Notes: generated by a model not told the origin, from the sequence alone. Shown: positions 8,969 to 17,001, counted from the first letter of the stretch. The stretch is DNA of 38,836 nt from JBBREP01 sp036501845 (GCA_036501845.1 DASXZO010000120.1:1-38836); one strand, 5' to 3'. Translations and numbers: made by a program.

Positions 8969-9619
8969 TCAGCTCGACGGGGTGGCCACGGCCTTGAACG
9001 TGTTGCCCGGGCCGGGGATCAGCTGGTTCAGCACCGGCGTGAGCAGCGAGCACGTCTTGAACTGCGGGATCGTGTAGGTGCCCGTGAACGTCGACGGTCC
9101 GGTGAAGCTGGCCTTGCCCGACATCGTGACGCTCACTGGCGAGGCCGTCGTGCAGCTGTTGCCGACGAGATTCACCGGGATGCCGCTCGTGGTCGCGCTC
9201 GTGATCAAGATGTTGAACGTCGAGGTGGCGGTCACCTTGAAGGTCGAGAAGTTGATCTTGCCCGTGACCGGCTTGGCTTCCTTCATCACGAACGTGGCGG
9301 TGAGCACCGGCACACCGGCCTCGGTCGTGGTCACTGTCGCCGGTGGCAGCGTGAGTGACCCGGTGAGCTTGCCCGTGGCGATATCCACTGTGGCCTTCAT
9401 GACGCCGTTCTTGATCGTGACGTCCTCGTTGAGCTTCTTGATGTGGGTCGTCGCGGTGATCTTGTAGACGAACGCGATCCCGGTGCCCGACGCAGTGCCC
9501 GACTTGTGGGTGGCCGCCTTGTGGGCGGTGGCCGCCGACGCCGATCCGGTCGCGGGAGCGACCAACGCTCCAGCGGCGAGCAAGGCAGTACAGCTTGCGA
9601 GCACGGTCTTCCAGCGCAT
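8969..9619 (-). CDS. Secreted Thr-rich protein of unknown function
   Basis: Exported protein of 216 aa. A clear signal peptide opens it (MRWKTVLASCTALLAAGALV, then APATGSASA as likely cleavage site). The mature part is rich in Thr, Ser, Val and Ala with alternating beta-strand patterns and no catalytic motif. Two cysteines, in NSCTTASP and FKTCSLL, could form a disulphide. The ending LNQLIPGPGNTFKAVA is distinctive. Start is fixed by AGGAGG, 8 nt upstream of ATG 9619; the open frame continues upstream but lacks the signal peptide. The gene is divergent from a second secreted Thr-rich protein at 9891. A cell-surface beta-sandwich protein is likely; no function is assigned. Confidence 0.8.
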   Translation of the reverse strand: MRWKTVLASCTALLAAGALVAPATGSASAATAHKAATHKSGTASGTGIAFVYKITATTHIKKLNEDVTIKNGVMKATVDIATGKLTGSLTLPPATVTTTEAGVPVLTATFVMKEAKPVTGKINFSTFKVTATSTFNILITSATTSGIPVNLVGNSCTTASPVSVTMSGKASFTGPSTFTGTYTIPQFKTCSLLTPVLNQLIPGPGNTFKAVATPSS

Positions 9620-9658
9620 GTCCGACCCTCCTGGGTAACGGCCCGCGCGTGGTCCGCC

Positions 9659-9690
9659 GGGCGCAACGGTGCGATGCACCGTTGGTGCCC
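9659..9690 (-). promoter_or_regulatory. Leader hairpin upstream of secreted protein gene
   Basis: CAACGGTGC (9664-9672) and GCACCGTTG (9676-9684) form a 9-bp stem around GAT. Outer GGGC (9659-9662) and GCCC (9687-9690) extend it past one wobble pair and a bulge. It lies about 40 nt upstream of the start at 9619, between two divergent secreted-protein genes, so it could be a leader RNA hairpin or a dyad operator. Confidence 0.5.
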
Positions 9691-9890
9691 AGATCAGAGC
9701 GGAGTCACGCCGATCCGCACATCAACGCCGACCCAACTGTCTCCAATTGAACAACATGTTTCAGCGGCCGCCGTTCACGAGATGGGCTGCGCCGACGCCC
9801 GACTTGTGCCAAGATGCCGCCTGCGCACCGGGCGGGCTGGGACGTCTGAGCCGCACGGGCGTTCCTCGACGGAACCGAAAGGCACAATCC

Positions 9891-10442
9891 ATGCGTAAAA
9901 CCATCCTCACCGTCGCCAGCGTGGCGGCGCTCGCGATGCCGCTCTTCGCGCTCGCGCCGACCACCGCGGGTGCAGCCGCGGCGACGCCGACGTGCAAGAC
10001 GGCGAGCGGAAGCGGCACGTTCACCCCGGCGCTCCCCCCGCTGAGCCAGCCCAACACAAAGGTCAAGTCGACGGTCACGTCGACCGGCACCGAGAAGGGC
10101 TGCACGGGCGGCGGCGTCACCTCGGCAACACTGACGGGCAAGTTCAAGTTCTCGACGGCCGGCAACTGCACGACGCTGCTTCAGGGCACCGGCGGCACGA
10201 TCAGCGGTCCGGCGACGCTGAAGTGGAACACCGGCAAGACCTCGACCGTCGGCGCGGCCAAACTCGGCCAAGTGAAGGGTCAGGCCACCGAGGCGACGAT
10301 CACCGGCAAGATCACCGCCGGTCTCTTCGTCGGCAAGAGCGTTGCCCAGACGATCACCTTCGCGGTCACGAGCGGTGAGTGCACGTCGAAGCCGCTCTCG
10401 AAGGTCACGTACACCCAGAAGACGTCGCTCACGATCAAGTAG
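9891..10442 (+). CDS. Secreted small beta-rich protein of unknown function
   Basis: Exported protein of 183 aa. The signal peptide is MRKTILTVASVAALAMPLFA followed by LAPTTAGAAA, with probable cleavage after an Ala-x-Ala. The mature chain starts TPTCKTASGSG and is rich in Thr, Gly, Ser and Lys. Four cysteines (TPTCK, EKGCTGG, AGNCTT, SGECTS) could form two disulphides. GTFTP, ATLTGKFKFS and ATLKWNTGKTS suggest beta strands. A GAAAGG Shine-Dalgarno precedes ATG 9891. A strong hairpin follows the stop. I do not recognise a family; its composition resembles that of the divergent neighbour at 8969, but no alignable core is obvious by eye. Confidence 0.78.
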   Translation: MRKTILTVASVAALAMPLFALAPTTAGAAAATPTCKTASGSGTFTPALPPLSQPNTKVKSTVTSTGTEKGCTGGGVTSATLTGKFKFSTAGNCTTLLQGTGGTISGPATLKWNTGKTSTVGAAKLGQVKGQATEATITGKITAGLFVGKSVAQTITFAVTSGECTSKPLSKVTYTQKTSLTIK

Positions 10443-10470
10443 GCGACTGGAGCACCGACCGCGTCTTGCG

Positions 10471-10498
10471 AGAGCCGCACGGGCAACCGTGCGGCTCT
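10471..10498. terminator. Bidirectional terminator, GCAA loop
   Basis: AGAGCCGCACGG (10471-10482), loop GCAA, and CCGTGCGGCTCT (10487-10498) form a perfect 12-bp stem with a GNRA tetraloop, followed by TTTCGCGTTT on the plus strand. It lies between convergent genes (stops at 10442 and 10506) and can serve both. Confidence 0.85.
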
Positions 10499-10505
10499 TT
10501 CGCGT

Positions 10506-12521
10506 TTAGGGCGCGTTCACCTTCACGGCGTCGACGAGCGCGTCGAACAGTTGGCCGACTCCTACGGGCTTGGTGATGTAGCCCGTCACCCCGGCGTTCA
10601 GCAGCCTGCGTGAGGTACCCGGGTTGGCGTCGGCGGTCACGATGAGCACCGGCACGTCGCGGGCCGCATCGATGGCGCGCAGGCGTCGCAACACTTGCTC
10701 GCCCGGCATGTCGGGCAGGTGGAGGTCGAGCAGGATCACGTCGGGCCGTTCCTGGGCGGCGACCGCGATCCCCTGCTCTCCCGTGGTTGCGCTGAATGCC
10801 GCGCGGACGCCGAACATGGCCAGCATGGCTTCGACGAGGCGCACGTTGGCGTCGTTGTCCTCGATGTAGAGCACCGTGGTGTCGCGCAACTCGTCGCCGA
10901 ACTTCGTGCGCGCCGTCTCGGCGTCGGAAGCCTCCACGATCGCCTCGACCGGCATCGCCGCGTGCAGCGACACCGTGAAGGTGCTCCCCGCGCCCGGCCT
11001 CGACGCCACTGAGATCTTGCCGCCCATGCCTTCGGTGAGCATCTTCGAGAGCGCGAGGCCCACACCCGCGCCTTCCACCGAGCGCGCGTCGGCGCCGAGC
11101 CGCTCGAACGGCACGAACAGGTTCGCGAGCTGCGAAGGTTCGATCCCGGTGCCCGTGTCGGTGATGCCCACGGAGGTGATCGTGCCGTTCGTCGTGGCGG
11201 TCACGGTCACGGTCCCGTCCGGCACGTTGTACTTGATCGCGTTGGAAAGGATGTTGAGCAGCACCTGGTGGAAGCGCTGGCGGTCGCAACTCGCCCATGC
11301 ATGGGTTGCGCCGTCCGGATCCACGAGCAGCGACACGCGCGCGTTTTGCGCCGTGGGCTCCACGAGCCGCAGCGCGTCGTCGATTGCCTCGGCCACGTTC
11401 ACCGGCTCGATCGAGAACGTCACGTGACCGGAACGGATGCGCTCGAACTCCAGGAGGTCGTTCAGCAGGTCGAGCAGGTGATGGCCGGCGCGTTGAATTT
11501 GTTCGAGCGCCTCCACCTGGTCGTCACGCGGATGGCCGATCTCGAGGAGCTGGCCGAAGCCGAGAATCGAGTTGAGCGGCGTGCGCAGCTCGTGACTCAT
11601 GCGCGACAGGAAGGCGCTCTTGGCCCGGTCGACCTGCATCATCTCCTGGGCGCGCAGACGCTCGGTGATGTCGCGTGCGATCGCCACCACCGACGGGCCT
11701 TGCGGCGTGTCGATGGGACTGAGGCTCACCTCGATCGGGAACTCGGTTCCGTCGCGCCTGCGACCCGACAAGCCCATCCCCGCGCCCATCGCGCGACTGC
11801 TCGGCGCGGCCATGTAGTCCTCGCGCACGATGCGGTGCACGCCACGCGCGCTCTCGGGCACGAGCATCTCGATGCCCCGCCCCACCAGCTCGCTGGCCGG
11901 ATAACCGAACACGTCGGCCGTCCGCTGATTGCACACCCGGATGATGCCGTCGTTGTCCACTACGAACACGGGATCGGGGGCCTGCTCGACGAGCTGGCGG
12001 AACTTGCCCTCCGACGCCGACAGCGCGAGCTCGGCGCGCCGTTCCCGGGTGACGTCCATGAGGCTCACGACCGTCCACGGCGATCCGCCGGGCCGCGGCA
12101 ACGGCATGGCGATCATCACGATCACGCGGCGTTCGCCGTCGGGCCGGTGCGTCACGAGCAGCTGGCCCGATGGTTCGCCACGCTCGAGCGTGATCACGAT
12201 CGGCCATTCGTCGATGCGCAGCCGGCGTTCCTGCTCGTTCTCGAGCACCCACGGCGTGTCGCGCACGTTCTGGCCGACGAGCGTGCCGCGCGCAAAGCCG
12301 AGCACGCGGCACGCGCTCGGATTCATCGCCTGGATACGGCCCCGGTGATCGACGACCAGCACGCCCTCGGCCAGCGCGTCGAAAATCCCGCGCGCGAACT
12401 CGTCCGACTCGTGAAAGCCGCGATATCCGTGCGGTTGTGGCGTCGCCCCGGTTTCGCCTGCCGTGCGGCCCGGCCCGGTGCCCGCCGGCCCGCCGCCGGC
12501 TCGGTCGGGCGTGTCACTCAC
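10506..12521 (-). CDS. Hybrid sensor histidine kinase (PAS-PAS-HisKA-HATPase-REC)
   Basis: Cytoplasmic sensor kinase of 671 aa without membrane helices. A Pro/Gly-rich N terminus leads to PAS 1 (from IFDALAEGVLVVDHRGRI) and PAS 2 (from LVEQAPDPVFVVDNDGII, ending in the PAC motif VVAIARDITERLRAQE). The dimerisation box is FLSRMSHELRTPLNSILG with phospho-His about residue 310. The HATPase domain has the N-box LLNILSNAIKYN and DTGTGIEP and GAGVGLALSK. The C-terminal receiver has acceptor Asp about residue 599 in ILLDLHLPDMPG, and TKP near the end. The GTG start overlaps the regulator's stop (GTGA), so the pair is coupled. Its own receiver suggests a phosphorelay branch beside the OmpR partner. 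Signal unknown; PAS domains may sense a small ligand or redox state. Confidence 0.95.
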   Translation of the reverse strand: MSDTPDRAGGGPAGTGPGRTAGETGATPQPHGYRGFHESDEFARGIFDALAEGVLVVDHRGRIQAMNPSACRVLGFARGTLVGQNVRDTPWVLENEQERRLRIDEWPIVITLERGEPSGQLLVTHRPDGERRVIVMIAMPLPRPGGSPWTVVSLMDVTRERRAELALSASEGKFRQLVEQAPDPVFVVDNDGIIRVCNQRTADVFGYPASELVGRGIEMLVPESARGVHRIVREDYMAAPSSRAMGAGMGLSGRRRDGTEFPIEVSLSPIDTPQGPSVVAIARDITERLRAQEMMQVDRAKSAFLSRMSHELRTPLNSILGFGQLLEIGHPRDDQVEALEQIQRAGHHLLDLLNDLLEFERIRSGHVTFSIEPVNVAEAIDDALRLVEPTAQNARVSLLVDPDGATHAWASCDRQRFHQVLLNILSNAIKYNVPDGTVTVTATTNGTITSVGITDTGTGIEPSQLANLFVPFERLGADARSVEGAGVGLALSKMLTEGMGGKISVASRPGAGSTFTVSLHAAMPVEAIVEASDAETARTKFGDELRDTTVLYIEDNDANVRLVEAMLAMFGVRAAFSATTGEQGIAVAAQERPDVILLDLHLPDMPGEQVLRRLRAIDAARDVPVLIVTADANPGTSRRLLNAGVTGYITKPVGVGQLFDALVDAVKVNAP

Positions 12522-13210
12522 ACTTGTGCGATCCGGTATCCAAACCCGCGCACCGTGACGATGACGTCGGTGGTCGCGCCCGCGGCCGCGAGCTTCGTGC
12601 GCACGCGACGGATGTGCTCGGTGACGGTGGCGGGATCCTGCCAATCGGACGTGGAGCCCCACACGTGGTGCAACAGCGCTTCGCGGCTGAACGTCTCGGG
12701 CGACTGCATCGCAAGGAACCGCAGCAGGCCGAACTCCTTCGGTGTGAGGTCGACCAGCGATCCCTCCACCGACGCGGTGTTCGCCGCGAGGTCGAGCTCC
12801 ACCTCGCCCACGTGTACGTGCTGCAAGGCCGGTTCGGGCTGGCTGCGCCGCAACAACGCGCGCACGCGCGCCGACAGCTCGTTCACCGAATAGGGCTTGA
12901 CCATGTAGTCGTCGGCGCCGGCGTCGAGCCCGTCGACGCGCTCGCTCTCGCCCGAACGGGCGGTGAGGAGCAACACCGGCACCGAGCTGGCCCGGCGGAT
13001 CTCGCCCAATACCGAGATCCCGTCGAGCCCGGGCAGACCCAGGTCGAGCACCACCGCATCCGGCTCGTGGGTGACGAGTGCGCCGAGCGCGGTCGGACCG
13101 TCACTCGCCTCGATCACCATGTAGCCGCTCTCCTCCAAGACGCGGCGTACGAGAAGGCGGTTTCCGTCGTCGTCCTCGACGACAAGGACTTTCGCGCTGC
13201 CTCGCTCCAT
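12518..13210 (-). CDS. OmpR/KdpE-family response regulator
   Basis: DNA-binding response regulator of 230 aa. The receiver domain runs from AKVLVVEDDDGNR with acidic pocket residues 12-14, phospho-acceptor Asp56 in VVLDLGLPG, LLTARS and a conserved Lys in DYMVKPYSVNEL. The C-terminal winged helix carries LTPKEFGLLRFLA and VTEHIRRVRTKL, ending in VRGFGYRI. Start is MERGSAK, preceded by GGGGAG 4 nt upstream; upstream in-frame codons are not needed. It is first in an operon with the hybrid kinase and divergent from the serine hydrolase at 13449. KdpE-like by sequence style, but no kdp genes are near. Confidence 0.95.
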   Translation of the reverse strand: MERGSAKVLVVEDDDGNRLLVRRVLEESGYMVIEASDGPTALGALVTHEPDAVVLDLGLPGLDGISVLGEIRRASSVPVLLLTARSGESERVDGLDAGADDYMVKPYSVNELSARVRALLRRSQPEPALQHVHVGEVELDLAANTASVEGSLVDLTPKEFGLLRFLAMQSPETFSREALLHHVWGSTSDWQDPATVTEHIRRVRTKLAAAGATTDVIVTVRGFGYRIAQV

Positions 13211-13448
13211 GATCTCCCCGCGTGTTTGCCCGATCACGCGGTCTCCGCGTTCAAGCATCGGCGATTGTGTCACGAGCTTCCTTCCCTGTCGATTGGCCAC
13301 TCCAGGATCGGCACTCGGTAGAGCGTTGTCCACTTTTAGATCGTCCCCCAAACCAGAGTTGTTTCGCCGTTGTGCCCAGGAGCCGTAGTGCTCACACCTC
13401 GTAATCGCACCGGCCACCTCCGGCGCGGCCTAGAGGTGGCAGGATCTT

Positions 13449-14663
13449 GTGGTGAGCGACGAACGGCTCGACCCCGGCGCATTGACCGACCTCTCGGCGC
13501 GCATGCGGGCGCACGTCGAGTCGGGCGCGGTGCCCGGCCTGGCCATGCTCGTGGCCGCGGGCGCCGATGTGCACGTCGAGACGGTGGGTCGCCTCGCACT
13601 CGACGCCGATGTTGCCTTGGAGCACGACGCGATCTTCCGTATCGCGTCGCTCACCAAGCCGATCACCGCGGCCGCGGCGATGCTCCTCGTCGATGACGGC
13701 GTGCTCGCGCTCGACGAGCCGGTCGACTCGTTGCTGCCGGAGCTCGCCGACCGGCGAGTGCTGCGTTCACTCGACGCCGCACTCGACGACACTGTGCCCG
13801 CGCACCGCGCCATCACCGTCGACGACCTGCTCACCTGCCGCCTCGGGCTCGGCTGCATCATGGCGCCACCCGGCACCTACCCGATCCAGAAGGCTGAGGA
13901 AGAGCTCGAACTGCGCACGTTCGGGCCGCCGTGGCCGCCTCCGAGCTTCTCGGTCGATGAGTGGATCAGCCGCCTTGGCACGCTGCCGCTCGTGCACCAG
14001 CCCGGCGAAGGCTGGCGCTACAACACAGGGATTCAGGTGCTCGGCGTGCTGGTCGAGCGCGCCGCGAAGATGCCGTTCGGCGATTTCCTGCGGCGTCGCC
14101 TGTTCCAGCCGCTCGGCATGATCGACACGACGTTCGTGATGGATGCTTCGCGCCGAGGGCGATTCACCACCGCGTACGCGCCCGACCCGTCGAGTGGCGT
14201 GCTCTCGGTGCTCGATCCTGCCCACGGCAGCTGGTGGGACGACGCCGTATTGGCGAACGGCGCGGGCTGGTTGCTCTCCACCATCGACGACTTCTACGCG
14301 TTCGTGTCGATGCTCGTGAACGGCGGTGCCGCGCGGGGCGAGCGCGTGTTGTCGAAGGCGGCAGTGGCGCGCATGACGATGGACCATCTCCACGGGTCGC
14401 AACACGACGACGTGCGGCTCTTCGTCGGCCCGGGTTCGAGCTGGGGCTATGGAATGGCGGTGCCCGAGACCGGCGGGCACGGCGGTGGTATCCGGGGCGG
14501 CTACGGCTGGGACGGAGGCATGGGCACCACGTGGCGCACGGACCCGGCAACGGGCGTGACCGCGATGTTGTTCACGCAGCGCGCGATGACGTCGCCGGAG
14601 CCACCGGCGACATTCACAGACTTCTACGACGCCGTCGACACCGCCACGCGAGGGGCGTCGTAG
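13449..14663 (+). CDS. Serine hydrolase, beta-lactamase class C family
   Basis: Penicillin-binding-protein-like or esterase-like hydrolase of about 404 aa. The nucleophile motif is SLTK in IFRIASLTKPITAAAAM, the second conserved position is the Tyr in GEGWRYNTGIQVLG, and the C-terminal GGYGWDGGMGTTW stretch stands where HxG or WGG occurs in this family. No signal peptide is seen, so it is probably cytoplasmic and acts as an esterase, amidase or lipase rather than a classical beta-lactamase. GTG 13449 or GTG 13452 may be the start. The final codons lie inside the left arm of a terminator hairpin. Confidence 0.9.
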   Translation: MVSDERLDPGALTDLSARMRAHVESGAVPGLAMLVAAGADVHVETVGRLALDADVALEHDAIFRIASLTKPITAAAAMLLVDDGVLALDEPVDSLLPELADRRVLRSLDAALDDTVPAHRAITVDDLLTCRLGLGCIMAPPGTYPIQKAEEELELRTFGPPWPPPSFSVDEWISRLGTLPLVHQPGEGWRYNTGIQVLGVLVERAAKMPFGDFLRRRLFQPLGMIDTTFVMDASRRGRFTTAYAPDPSSGVLSVLDPAHGSWWDDAVLANGAGWLLSTIDDFYAFVSMLVNGGAARGERVLSKAAVARMTMDHLHGSQHDDVRLFVGPGSSWGYGMAVPETGGHGGGIRGGYGWDGGMGTTWRTDPATGVTAMLFTQRAMTSPEPPATFTDFYDAVDTATRGAS

Positions 14664-14693
14664 GGCGTCGCTATTCGACGCCCTACGACGCCC
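14653..14693. terminator. 18-bp stem-loop between convergent genes
   Basis: Arms 14653-14670 and 14676-14693 are perfect complements around loop CTATT. The left arm includes the TAG stop of the serine hydrolase, and the stop of the SDR at 14706 lies just beyond, so this can terminate both. The arm has an internal GGGCGTCGTA/GGGCGTCG duplication. No U-tract. Confidence 0.8.
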
Positions 14694-14705
14694 GGAGATC
14701 TGGGG

Positions 14706-15527
14706 TCACACCGCGGTGATGCCTGGGCCCCAGCGCTTGCCGAAGTCGTTCACGTCGAACACTTTGCCCGTGACGTCGGTGTCGATCTGCGCTGCGAGAT
14801 AGGCCACCGCGGGAACCACGTCGGCCGGCGTCAGCCAGCCCGTCCAGTCGAAATCGGCCCCGAACTCCTCGGCTGTGTGCTCGGTGCGCACCGCGCCGGG
14901 ACGCAACGCGTTCACCGACACGCCGAACGAACGCAACTCAGGCGCGATCGCGGTGGAGAAGCGCTCGAGCGCGGCCTTGGCCACCGAGTAGATCACGTAG
15001 CCGGCCGGCATCAGCGAGCTCACCTCGTGCGCGGCCGCCCCTGACGACACGTTGATGATGCTGCCCCCGCCGCCGGCGCGCATGTGCGGCACGGCCGCCT
15101 GCGTGAACAGGTAGAGGCTGCGCACATTCACTCTCATCGAGTCGTCCCACTGTTCCACCGTCGACTCGTCGAACGGGGCGCGCGTGGGTGTCATTGCGTT
15201 GTTGACGAGCACGTCGAGCCGTCCGTACTGGCCGACCGTCTGCTGCACGAGCCCGTCGATATCGCCGGCGTCCCCGATGTCGCACCGCACCGCGATCGCT
15301 TCATTGCCTGCATCGCGGATCGCGCTCACCGTTTCGTGGATCGAGCCCGGGAACTCGCCGTTTCCCGGGTCGACAGTGCGAGCGGCACACACGACCTTGG
15401 CGCCGAGCGCGGCGAGCCCGATCGCGAGCCCTTTGCCGATACCGCGTGACGAGCCGGTGACGATCGCGACGCGCCCGTCGAAGAAGCCGTCAAGTGAGGG
15501 ATCGATTGAACTGGCGGTGTCGGTCAT
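14706..15527 (-). CDS. Short-chain dehydrogenase/reductase
   Basis: NAD(P)-dependent oxidoreductase of 273 aa. TGSSRGIGKGLA (cofactor glycine motif) is near residue 25, LVNNAMTP near 108, Ser in INVSSGAAAHE and the catalytic YSVAK in YVIYSVAKAALERF are all present, followed by SVNALRPGAVRTEHT. It lacks a clear substrate marker; classical SDRs of this form reduce 3-oxoacyl-, steroid- or alcohol-type substrates. The start codon lies in one arm of a hairpin (15525-15550) and has no Shine-Dalgarno. It is 29 bp downstream of the superoxide dismutase gene on the same strand and may be read through from it. Confidence 0.92.
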   Translation of the reverse strand: MTDTASSIDPSLDGFFDGRVAIVTGSSRGIGKGLAIGLAALGAKVVCAARTVDPGNGEFPGSIHETVSAIRDAGNEAIAVRCDIGDAGDIDGLVQQTVGQYGRLDVLVNNAMTPTRAPFDESTVEQWDDSMRVNVRSLYLFTQAAVPHMRAGGGGSIINVSSGAAAHEVSSLMPAGYVIYSVAKAALERFSTAIAPELRSFGVSVNALRPGAVRTEHTAEEFGADFDWTGWLTPADVVPAVAYLAAQIDTDVTGKVFDVNDFGKRWGPGITAV

Positions 15528-15550
15528 GCCGGGCAGTCTCGCCCGGCATG
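15525..15550 (-). terminator. Hairpin overlapping the SDR start codon
   Basis: CATGCCGGGC (15525-15534) pairs with GCCCGGCATG (15541-15550), a perfect 10-bp stem with loop AGTCTC. It follows the sodA stop (15557) and contains the ATG of the next gene, so it may end sodA transcripts or hide the SDR start in read-through RNA. Confidence 0.55.
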
Positions 15551-15556
15551 AGCCGG

Positions 15557-16183
15557 TCAGTGCAAAGCGGGCACGCGCAGCGAGCTGACCTCACGGAACC
15601 GACCGGCGACGCAGTCCCAGTTCACGAGGTTCCAGAACGCGTCGAGCCACTTCCCCTTCTCGTTCTGATACTGCAGGTAGTAGGCGTGCTCCCACCCGTC
15701 GATCACGAGCAGCGGCAGGTTGGCTGGCGTGACGTTGTTCTGGTGGTCGTAGATCTGCTCCACCACGAGCCGGCCCGCGAGCGGTTCCCACGTGAGCGCG
15801 CCCCAGCCCGACCCCTGCAGCCCCGTGACCGCGGAGTCGAGCTGGCGGCGCATCGCCGACGTGTTGCCGAACGACTCGGAGATCGCCGCGGCAAGCTCGC
15901 CATCGGGGTCGCCGCCACCGTCGGGTGTCATCTCGGGCCAGAACGCCGAATGCAGGAAGTGACCCGAGATGTTGAACGCGAGTGCCTTCTCGAGGGCCCG
16001 CATCATCAACGGATCGGGGTCGGACTCGGCGCGCTGCTGCTCGAGCTTGGCAAGCGTTTCGTTGGCACCCTTCACGTACGTGGCGTGGTGCTTGTCGTGG
16101 TGCAACTCCACTTGCTTGGCGCTGTAGAACGGCTCGAGCGCGTCGTAGGCATAGGGAAGGTCGGGCAGCGTGTACGGGGTCAT
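15557..16183 (-). CDS. sodA: Superoxide dismutase, Fe/Mn type
   Basis: Converts superoxide to hydrogen peroxide and oxygen in the cytoplasm; 208 aa, the usual family length. The N terminus YTLPDLPYAYDALEPFYSAK is classical. Metal ligands visible are His28 in ELHHDKHHATYV, His in HFLHSAFW, and Asp and His in VIDGWEHAYYLQY. GSGWGALTW and NLVNWDCVAGRF are also family hallmarks. The metal (Fe, Mn or either) cannot be fixed from sequence by eye. The start is fixed by AGAGGAG upstream of ATG 16183. It is divergent from the DoxX gene, another protein often linked to redox stress. Confidence 0.97.
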   Translation of the reverse strand: MTPYTLPDLPYAYDALEPFYSAKQVELHHDKHHATYVKGANETLAKLEQQRAESDPDPLMMRALEKALAFNISGHFLHSAFWPEMTPDGGGDPDGELAAAISESFGNTSAMRRQLDSAVTGLQGSGWGALTWEPLAGRLVVEQIYDHQNNVTPANLPLLVIDGWEHAYYLQYQNEKGKWLDAFWNLVNWDCVAGRFREVSSLRVPALH

Positions 16184-16199
16184 GAGCGCTCCTCTGGTG

Positions 16200-16223
16200 T
16201 GCTGGCCTGCTGGCTCTGCTGGC
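16200..16223 (-). repeat. Three TGCTGGC repeats in sodA leader
   Basis: TGCTGGC occurs at 16200-16206, 16208-16214 and 16217-16223 (plus-strand sense), 17 to 40 nt upstream of the sodA start. They may be chance, protein-binding repeats, or leader RNA elements. Confidence 0.45.
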
Positions 16224-16351
16224 ATCGTGAGATTTCCGGCCGCTCGCTACACGGCCGCACACTCATCGCGTTCCCGATCGCTCGTGACGGCAAACGGCAC
16301 GAGGAGCCGCGCGCTGAGATGTGCGTGAGGTGTGTGGCCGTCGTTTTCGCG

Positions 16352-16402
16352 GTTGCACGGCACGGGTACCGCGATGAGGCACAGCGCCGTGCCGTGCGCA
16401 AC
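16352..16402 (+). promoter_or_regulatory. Inverted repeat in DoxX gene leader
   Basis: GTTGCACGGCACGG (16352-16365) is complementary to 16387-16402 (CCGTGCCGTGCGCAAC) except for a 2-nt insertion, with a 21-nt loop. It ends 6 nt before the GGAGG of the DoxX gene, so folding could affect ribosome access, or it may be a dyad operator between divergent stress genes. Confidence 0.5.
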
Positions 16403-16417
16403 ACCATGGAGGTAACG

Positions 16418-16996
16418 ATGGACGCAACGTTGCGAGATCACGCGCTGTTGGGACTGCGGGCCGTGATCGGCGGATCGATGGCCGCGCACGGCGCGCAAAA
16501 GCTGTTCGGCGCCTTCGGTGGCGACGGACCGCAGGACACGGGCAAGGCGTTCGAAGAGCACATGCACCTCGAGCCGGGTGAGGCGATGGCTCGGCTCGCC
16601 GGCGGTACCGAACTCGGAGCGGGCGTCGCCACCGCGCTCGGCATCGGCGGTCCACTCGCCCCCACTGCGATGGCGGCCACCATGACCGTTGCCGCGCTCA
16701 CCGCACATCGCGGCAAGCCGTACTTCGGGCAGAAGGGCGGCCCCGAGATGCCATTGCTGTACGTAGCCAACGGCGCCTTCTTCGCGCTCGCTGGATTCGG
16801 CCGCGACAGCATCGACAGCCGCGTCGGCCTGCGCATCCCCAGGTCGGTGAGCGCGCTGCACGCCGCGCTTGCGGCCGCTGCGACCGCGTTGATCGTGTCG
16901 CGGGCTTGGCGCGCGCAGGACAACGCCAACGCCGCGAGCGACGGCGCACCCGAAACGGAACAATCTCCCGCCCAGCTGCAAGCCCGAGGAGCGTGA
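16418..16996 (+). CDS. DoxX family membrane protein
   Basis: Integral membrane protein of 192 aa. The DoxX pattern is clear: LLGLRAVIGGSMAAHGAQKLFGAFGG at the N terminus, then GEAMARLAGGTELGAGVATALG, APTAMAATMTVAALTAH and a fourth hydrophobic segment LYVANGAFFALAGFGRD; a late helix ALHAALAAAATALIV follows. The C-terminal tail is hydrophilic (about 30 residues, Gln/Ala/Glu-rich). DoxX proteins in mycobacteria associate with superoxide dismutase and thiol redox proteins at the membrane (established for that genus); here sodA is the divergent neighbour, which fits. ATG 16418 is preceded by GGAGG. Confidence 0.9.
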   Translation: MDATLRDHALLGLRAVIGGSMAAHGAQKLFGAFGGDGPQDTGKAFEEHMHLEPGEAMARLAGGTELGAGVATALGIGGPLAPTAMAATMTVAALTAHRGKPYFGQKGGPEMPLLYVANGAFFALAGFGRDSIDSRVGLRIPRSVSALHAALAAAATALIVSRAWRAQDNANAASDGAPETEQSPAQLQARGA

Positions 16997-17001
16997 TCGC
17001 G

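Noticed and set aside
11268..12893. Long plus-strand open frame opposite the hybrid kinase
   Set aside because: No recognisable domain and heavy Arg/His content; the minus-strand kinase with intact motifs explains the region.
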